Part shown: in pieces, positions 61,073-64,000 of the stretch
Position numbering within the stretch: position 1 is the first letter of the stretch
Layout: the number at the start of each line of letters is the position of its first letter
Origin: CAYNHT01 sp964397485
GTDB taxonomy: Bacteria; Bacillota_I; Bacilli_A; RF39; UBA660
Direction: 5' to 3'
Length of the DNA: 64,000 bases
Assembly (NCBI GenBank): GCA_964397485.1
Contig: CAYNHT010000004.1
Location: forward strand, 1 to 64,000
Position numbers and translations under genes: made by a program
The notes under the pieces: generated by a model
What the model was told of the DNA's origin: nothing
Seen by the model: only the letters and a program-made list of their open reading frames with translations
Databases searched by the model: none

Positions 61073-63607
61073 TCATAAATTATTATAATTTTTAGAACTT
61101 GTTAAATATATTGAATTCAACTTTGATAATTTAGGTTTAAAAATTAAGTAAAGTGATGGTGAAGATCCAACACCAGTTCTTCCACCTTCATTTATTAAAT
61201 CTATAACATTTGGATAAAGTGCAGGTGGATAAGTTGTAGTTACATACGAATTTACAATTACAAGTGGCTCTATGTAACCTTTTTCTATTGCGTCTGTTAT
61301 ATGACCAATATAACCATCTTCAAATTTTAACTTTAAATTAGATAATTCTAAATTACCAGTACCAAAGCTATTATAGGCACGTAACAAATGCCAATTATTA
61401 TTATTTGTTTGTTGATTTATTACCTCATATTCATATTCACCCTGATACATTTTAGCTCCATAACCTAGTTCTGAAACTGTCAATAATTTTTGATCATCCA
61501 TATTAAATGGTCTTAGACAAAACGCATGATAATAATTACTTGTATTGCCGGTAGTATAAGGGACATTGCTATTGCACCATCCTAGTAAATCTTTTGTGGG
61601 ATCATTACTAGTGTATATATTATCATACTTTAAACTAATATTAGAACCATAATTGCTTTGGATAGGCTTGATTTGATCTATTAGTACAACTGGTTCTTGG
61701 AATATTTTAGATAAATTAAAATTATTATCATAACTAACTAAGATTGCATCCTGATGACCTTTGTTAAAATTTTTCAAATCCAAGTTGTTCGAATATGTAG
61801 ATCCGGACAATACATAAGCACCACTACTAGTTTTTACGATACTATGGAATTTATCGCTATTCGTTCCACCAAATGTTTTTTTAGAAATAACATTTCCTGT
61901 AGCTATGTCATATTTTACTAAAATAGCATTGCCATACCCATCTGTTGATTTAGTTATTCCGCTCATATCCATATCTTCAGATTTACTATATCCAACAATT
62001 ACAACCTCATTATTATTCACTTTTTCGGCTGAATAAAAATAATCGTCATTACTCCCGCCAAATGTTTTTTTCCATAATACTGCTTCTAAATTTTTATCAT
62101 ATTTCACGATTACAGCATCGAAATAACCATTGTCAGTTTTACTAAGACCTAACATATCTTGATCAGATGATTTACTATATCCGACAGCTATATAACCATC
62201 TAATACTTCTACTACATCATAAAAATAATCCTGTTTACTTCCACGCAAGGAATTTTTTCCAACTAAATTTCCTTCATCATCAACCTTTATAATAATGGCT
62301 TCCTCTTGATAAGTATCAGTTGTATAACCAATACCATCCATATCATAATCTTTTGACGTAGAAAAACCAGTTATGACATAGTTATTATCACTAGTCTTGA
62401 TTCCTTTATTGAATTCTTCATTATAATGGCCAGTAAAAATATTCATCCATTCAACCTCTAAATTTAAATCAAACTTTATTGTTAACCCCTCTAAAGATCT
62501 AACTAGTCCTTGAACATCTGTCATATCTCCGTCATTATTACTGCCTATTCTAGCGAAAACAACAACCGAATTACCAGATGATACAACTCCCATAAAGTGT
62601 TCCCAACTTTGACTTGTTCCAAAATTTCTTTTAGCCAAAACTTCACCTTGGCTACTATATTTTACTATTAAACCGTCACTTGTTCCACCCCAATAAGAAT
62701 CAATATCTAAATCATTACTAGATGTTGAGCCAACTGCAATATATCCACCCGGAATTTCAACTACACTTCTGAATATATCATTATTACTTCCACCAAAATT
62801 TTTACTCCAAAGGACATTACCATTAACATCAAATTTTACTATAATAGCATCATATTTGCCATTATTTCCAATTCCATATTTAGTTATTACATTCGAATTG
62901 CTTCTTCCAACAGCTAGATATCCTCCATCACTTGTTTCAATTACATCATTAAATTCATCTAAATATTTGCCGCCATAACTAAGATAGTGGCTTGCAAATG
63001 TTGATGCATCAAGTAGACAATCTACATATGCTTCATATGTATAATTATCATTACCTACTTTTTCTATATCTACATATCCTACACAACGATTCGCTAGATC
63101 AGTTGGTATTCTTATCTCTGCTGCTTTACCTTGATCAATTAATGTGTTTAAATCAACTGTGGTTTTAGTACCAATTTCAGTTGGAAGTTCTATATCCATA
63201 CCTTGGACACTGGCTACCATTTTTTGTTGGTACCACTTAAATGAATCATTGTCATATAATTGCAAAGAATAATTTATTTTACCATCTTCTTTGTATATTA
63301 ATACTTTTGCTTCATCTGGGATTTCTTGGTTATTTAAAGGGTTCAATATTTTTTCTCTTAAATATCCCGTTTCTTTTAATCTTCCTATTTCAACATAACT
63401 TATATCATCTTCCCATACTAACTCATCATTATATTTAAAATAATATAATTCAGCTGATTTGGCAACCATATCTCTTTGTCTATCATAGACTCCACCTTTA
63501 CTTCTATCAATAATATTCATTATTATTGGGGTTGCGATAAGAGCTATGATTGCTAAAATTACTATTACTGCTAGTAATTCTATTAATGTAAATCCTCTTT
63601 TTTTCAT
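61073..63607 (-). CDS. Giant prepilin-like surface protein with seven-bladed beta-propeller, family B; lacks the shared C-terminal tail
   Basis: 844 residues: MKKRG/FTLIELLAVIVILAI signal, Cys-containing head, seven repeats and a cap. The frame stops at a TGA (61073-61075) after SSKNYNNL. Translating past it in the same frame gives DGLSIYELRNFDMSITPTN and then TAA at 61013-61015, the exact tail of the three paralogues. The terminator also starts at that old end. So a single nonsense codon (or a recoded one) removes 19 conserved residues. The product may still fold, or this copy may be decaying. Repeats 3-4 are again distinct (SLEGLTIKFDLNLE, QEEAIIIKVDDEG). Confidence 0.85.
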   Translation of the reverse strand: MKKRGFTLIELLAVIVILAIIALIATPIIMNIIDRSKGGVYDRQRDMVAKSAELYYFKYNDELVWEDDISYVEIGRLKETGYLREKILNPLNNQEIPDEAKVLIYKEDGKINYSLQLYDNDSFKWYQQKMVASVQGMDIELPTEIGTKTTVDLNTLIDQGKAAEIRIPTDLANRCVGYVDIEKVGNDNYTYEAYVDCLLDASTFASHYLSYGGKYLDEFNDVIETSDGGYLAVGRSNSNVITKYGIGNNGKYDAIIVKFDVNGNVLWSKNFGGSNNDIFRSVVEIPGGYIAVGSTSSNDLDIDSYWGGTSDGLIVKYSSQGEVLAKRNFGTSQSWEHFMGVVSSGNSVVVFARIGSNNDGDMTDVQGLVRSLEGLTIKFDLNLEVEWMNIFTGHYNEEFNKGIKTSDNNYVITGFSTSKDYDMDGIGYTTDTYQEEAIIIKVDDEGNLVGKNSLRGSKQDYFYDVVEVLDGYIAVGYSKSSDQDMLGLSKTDNGYFDAVIVKYDKNLEAVLWKKTFGGSNDDYFYSAEKVNNNEVVIVGYSKSEDMDMSGITKSTDGYGNAILVKYDIATGNVISKKTFGGTNSDKFHSIVKTSSGAYVLSGSTYSNNLDLKNFNKGHQDAILVSYDNNFNLSKIFQEPVVLIDQIKPIQSNYGSNISLKYDNIYTSNDPTKDLLGWCNSNVPYTTGNTSNYYHAFCLRPFNMDDQKLLTVSELGYGAKMYQGEYEYEVINQQTNNNNWHLLRAYNSFGTGNLELSNLKLKFEDGYIGHITDAIEKGYIEPLVIVNSYVTTTYPPALYPNVIDLINEGGRTGVGSSPSLYLIFKPKLSKLNSIYLTSSKNYNNL

Positions 63608-63637
63608 CTACTACACTACCTTTCTTACAATATATAA

Positions 63638-63667
63638 ATGATATCATATTTATATAATAACCGTCAA
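63638..63667 (-). promoter_or_regulatory. Family B promoter (gene at 61073)
   Basis: Minus-strand TTGACG (63662-63667) and TATCAT (63638-63643), 18-nt spacer. Confidence 0.55.
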
Positions 63668-63696
63668 TGTTAGAACAATACTATTTCATTCAAAAT

Positions 63697-63729
63697 AAAA
63701 AGAGTTGAATCTTGAGTTCAACTCTTTTT
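63697..63729 (-). terminator. Terminator of rpoC
   Basis: AAAAAGAGTTGAA-loop-TTCAACTCTTTTT, directly past the rpoC stop codon and before the first family B promoter. Confidence 0.85.
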
Positions 63730-63731
63730 GG

Positions 63732-64000
63732 TTAATCCATTAATTCTTGTTCTAATGCTTCTAATGGTTCTTCCTTTAGTAAATCTAGTTCTAAATCATA
63801 ATCAAACTTTTGATATTTTTTAGCACCTGTTCCTGCTGGAATTAATTTACCAATAATAACATTTTCTTTTAACCCGTTTAAGTGATCCACTTTACCATGA
63901 ATTGCTGCATCTGTAAGTATTCTAGTTGTTTCTTGGAATGATGCTGCAGATAAGAATGAATCAGTTTCAAGTGAGGCTTTAGTAATACCTAACAATACTG
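63732..64000 (-). CDS. rpoC: DNA-directed RNA polymerase subunit beta', 3' end (partial)
   Basis: The last 88 or so codons only; the frame runs open to the window edge. VLLGITKASLETDSFLSAAS then FQETTRILTDAAIHGKVDHL and ENVIIGKLIPAGTG are the highly conserved C-terminal end of beta', followed by an acidic tail typical of Bacilli. An apparent start at 63995 is an internal Leu codon, not the real start. Confidence 0.97.
   Translation of the reverse strand, partial: VLLGITKASLETDSFLSAASFQETTRILTDAAIHGKVDHLNGLKENVIIGKLIPAGTGAKKYQKFDYDLELDLLKEEPLEALEQELMD

Noticed and set aside
61013..61075. TGA as a sense (Trp) codon in this organism
   Set aside because: Conserved genes such as topA and pnp use TGG for Trp and show no internal TGA, and TGA ends the MBOAT gene, xerC and the COG3581-like gene at tight junctions. 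The standard code is favoured.
61050..61110. Selenocysteine insertion at the in-frame TGA
   Set aside because: Paralogues have Thr or similar there, not Cys, and no selenoprotein gene or SECIS-like feature is visible.
52946..63607. CRISPR or simple DNA repeat array
   Set aside because: The similarity comes from four full paralogous genes with diverged DNA; there are no short direct repeats with spacers.

Overview
The window is AT-rich DNA with short intergenic gaps, Shine-Dalgarno sites of the AGGAGG/AGGTGAT type, sigma-A-like promoters (TTGACA-N17-TATAAT class) and many U-tract terminators. Gene content (FemAB-type peptidoglycan transferase, XerC, PPDK, single-copy housekeeping genes, SUF genes, tRNAs with encoded CCA) fits a walled, low-GC Bacillota lineage of the Bacilli, probably an uncultured host-associated group with a reduced genome. 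The lineage below class is inference. TGG is used for Trp in conserved genes and TGA ends several genes at tight junctions (MBOAT gene, xerC, the COG3581-like gene), so the standard bacterial code applies.

Layout. 1-14.3 kb: four long prepilin-like surface proteins (family A: one partial at 1-622, three at 7.2-14.3 kb), interrupted by a DUF4358-MBOAT-DHHW acylation cassette, a compact sufC-sufB/D-sufS operon and a HIT-family hydrolase. 14.4-21.1 kb: pnp, rpsO, truB, a membrane zinc peptidase, cysS and a cysteine-synthase-like gene. 21.3-24.6 kb: tRNA-Ile2(CAU), a three-gene 2-hydroxyacyl-CoA-dehydratase-activator-type operon, tRNA-Leu(UAG). 24.7-36.2 kb: accessory genes, including a transglutaminase-like protein, two divergent kinase-fold proteins, an alpha/beta hydrolase, a secreted membrane-anchored amidase, a Tam41-like CDP-diacylglycerol synthase, a pair of membrane-anchored repeat proteins, a lone Smr domain and a PfkB sugar kinase. 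36.3-43.5 kb: ppdK, tdk, xerC, an unknown gene, topA. 43.5-47.2 kb: a second copy of the two cysteine-containing activase-related genes (no ATPase), a tiny DUF1540 gene and a FemAB-type transferase. 47.2-51.5 kb: tuf, fusA, rpsG, rpsL with a promoter and a leader hairpin. 51.6-52.8 kb: a membrane protein and an NrtR-type regulator. 52.9-63.6 kb: four tandem prepilin-like proteins (family B), each carrying one seven-bladed beta-propeller. 63.7-64 kb: the 3' end of rpoC.

The standout is the pair of giant prepilin-like families (about 750-880 aa, against about 150 aa for an ordinary pilin). Both have a class III signal and hydrophobic N-helix fused to large binding-type modules: Ig/FnIII-like, LamG and phage-tail-like modules in family A, and a propeller plus beta-rich cap in family B. 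The family B array sits between rpoC and rpsL, genes that are normally adjacent in Bacilli, and each member has its own matching promoter and terminator. One member has an in-frame TGA 19 codons before the family's shared C-terminal end. No pilus assembly genes (ATPase, platform protein, prepilin peptidase) are in the window.
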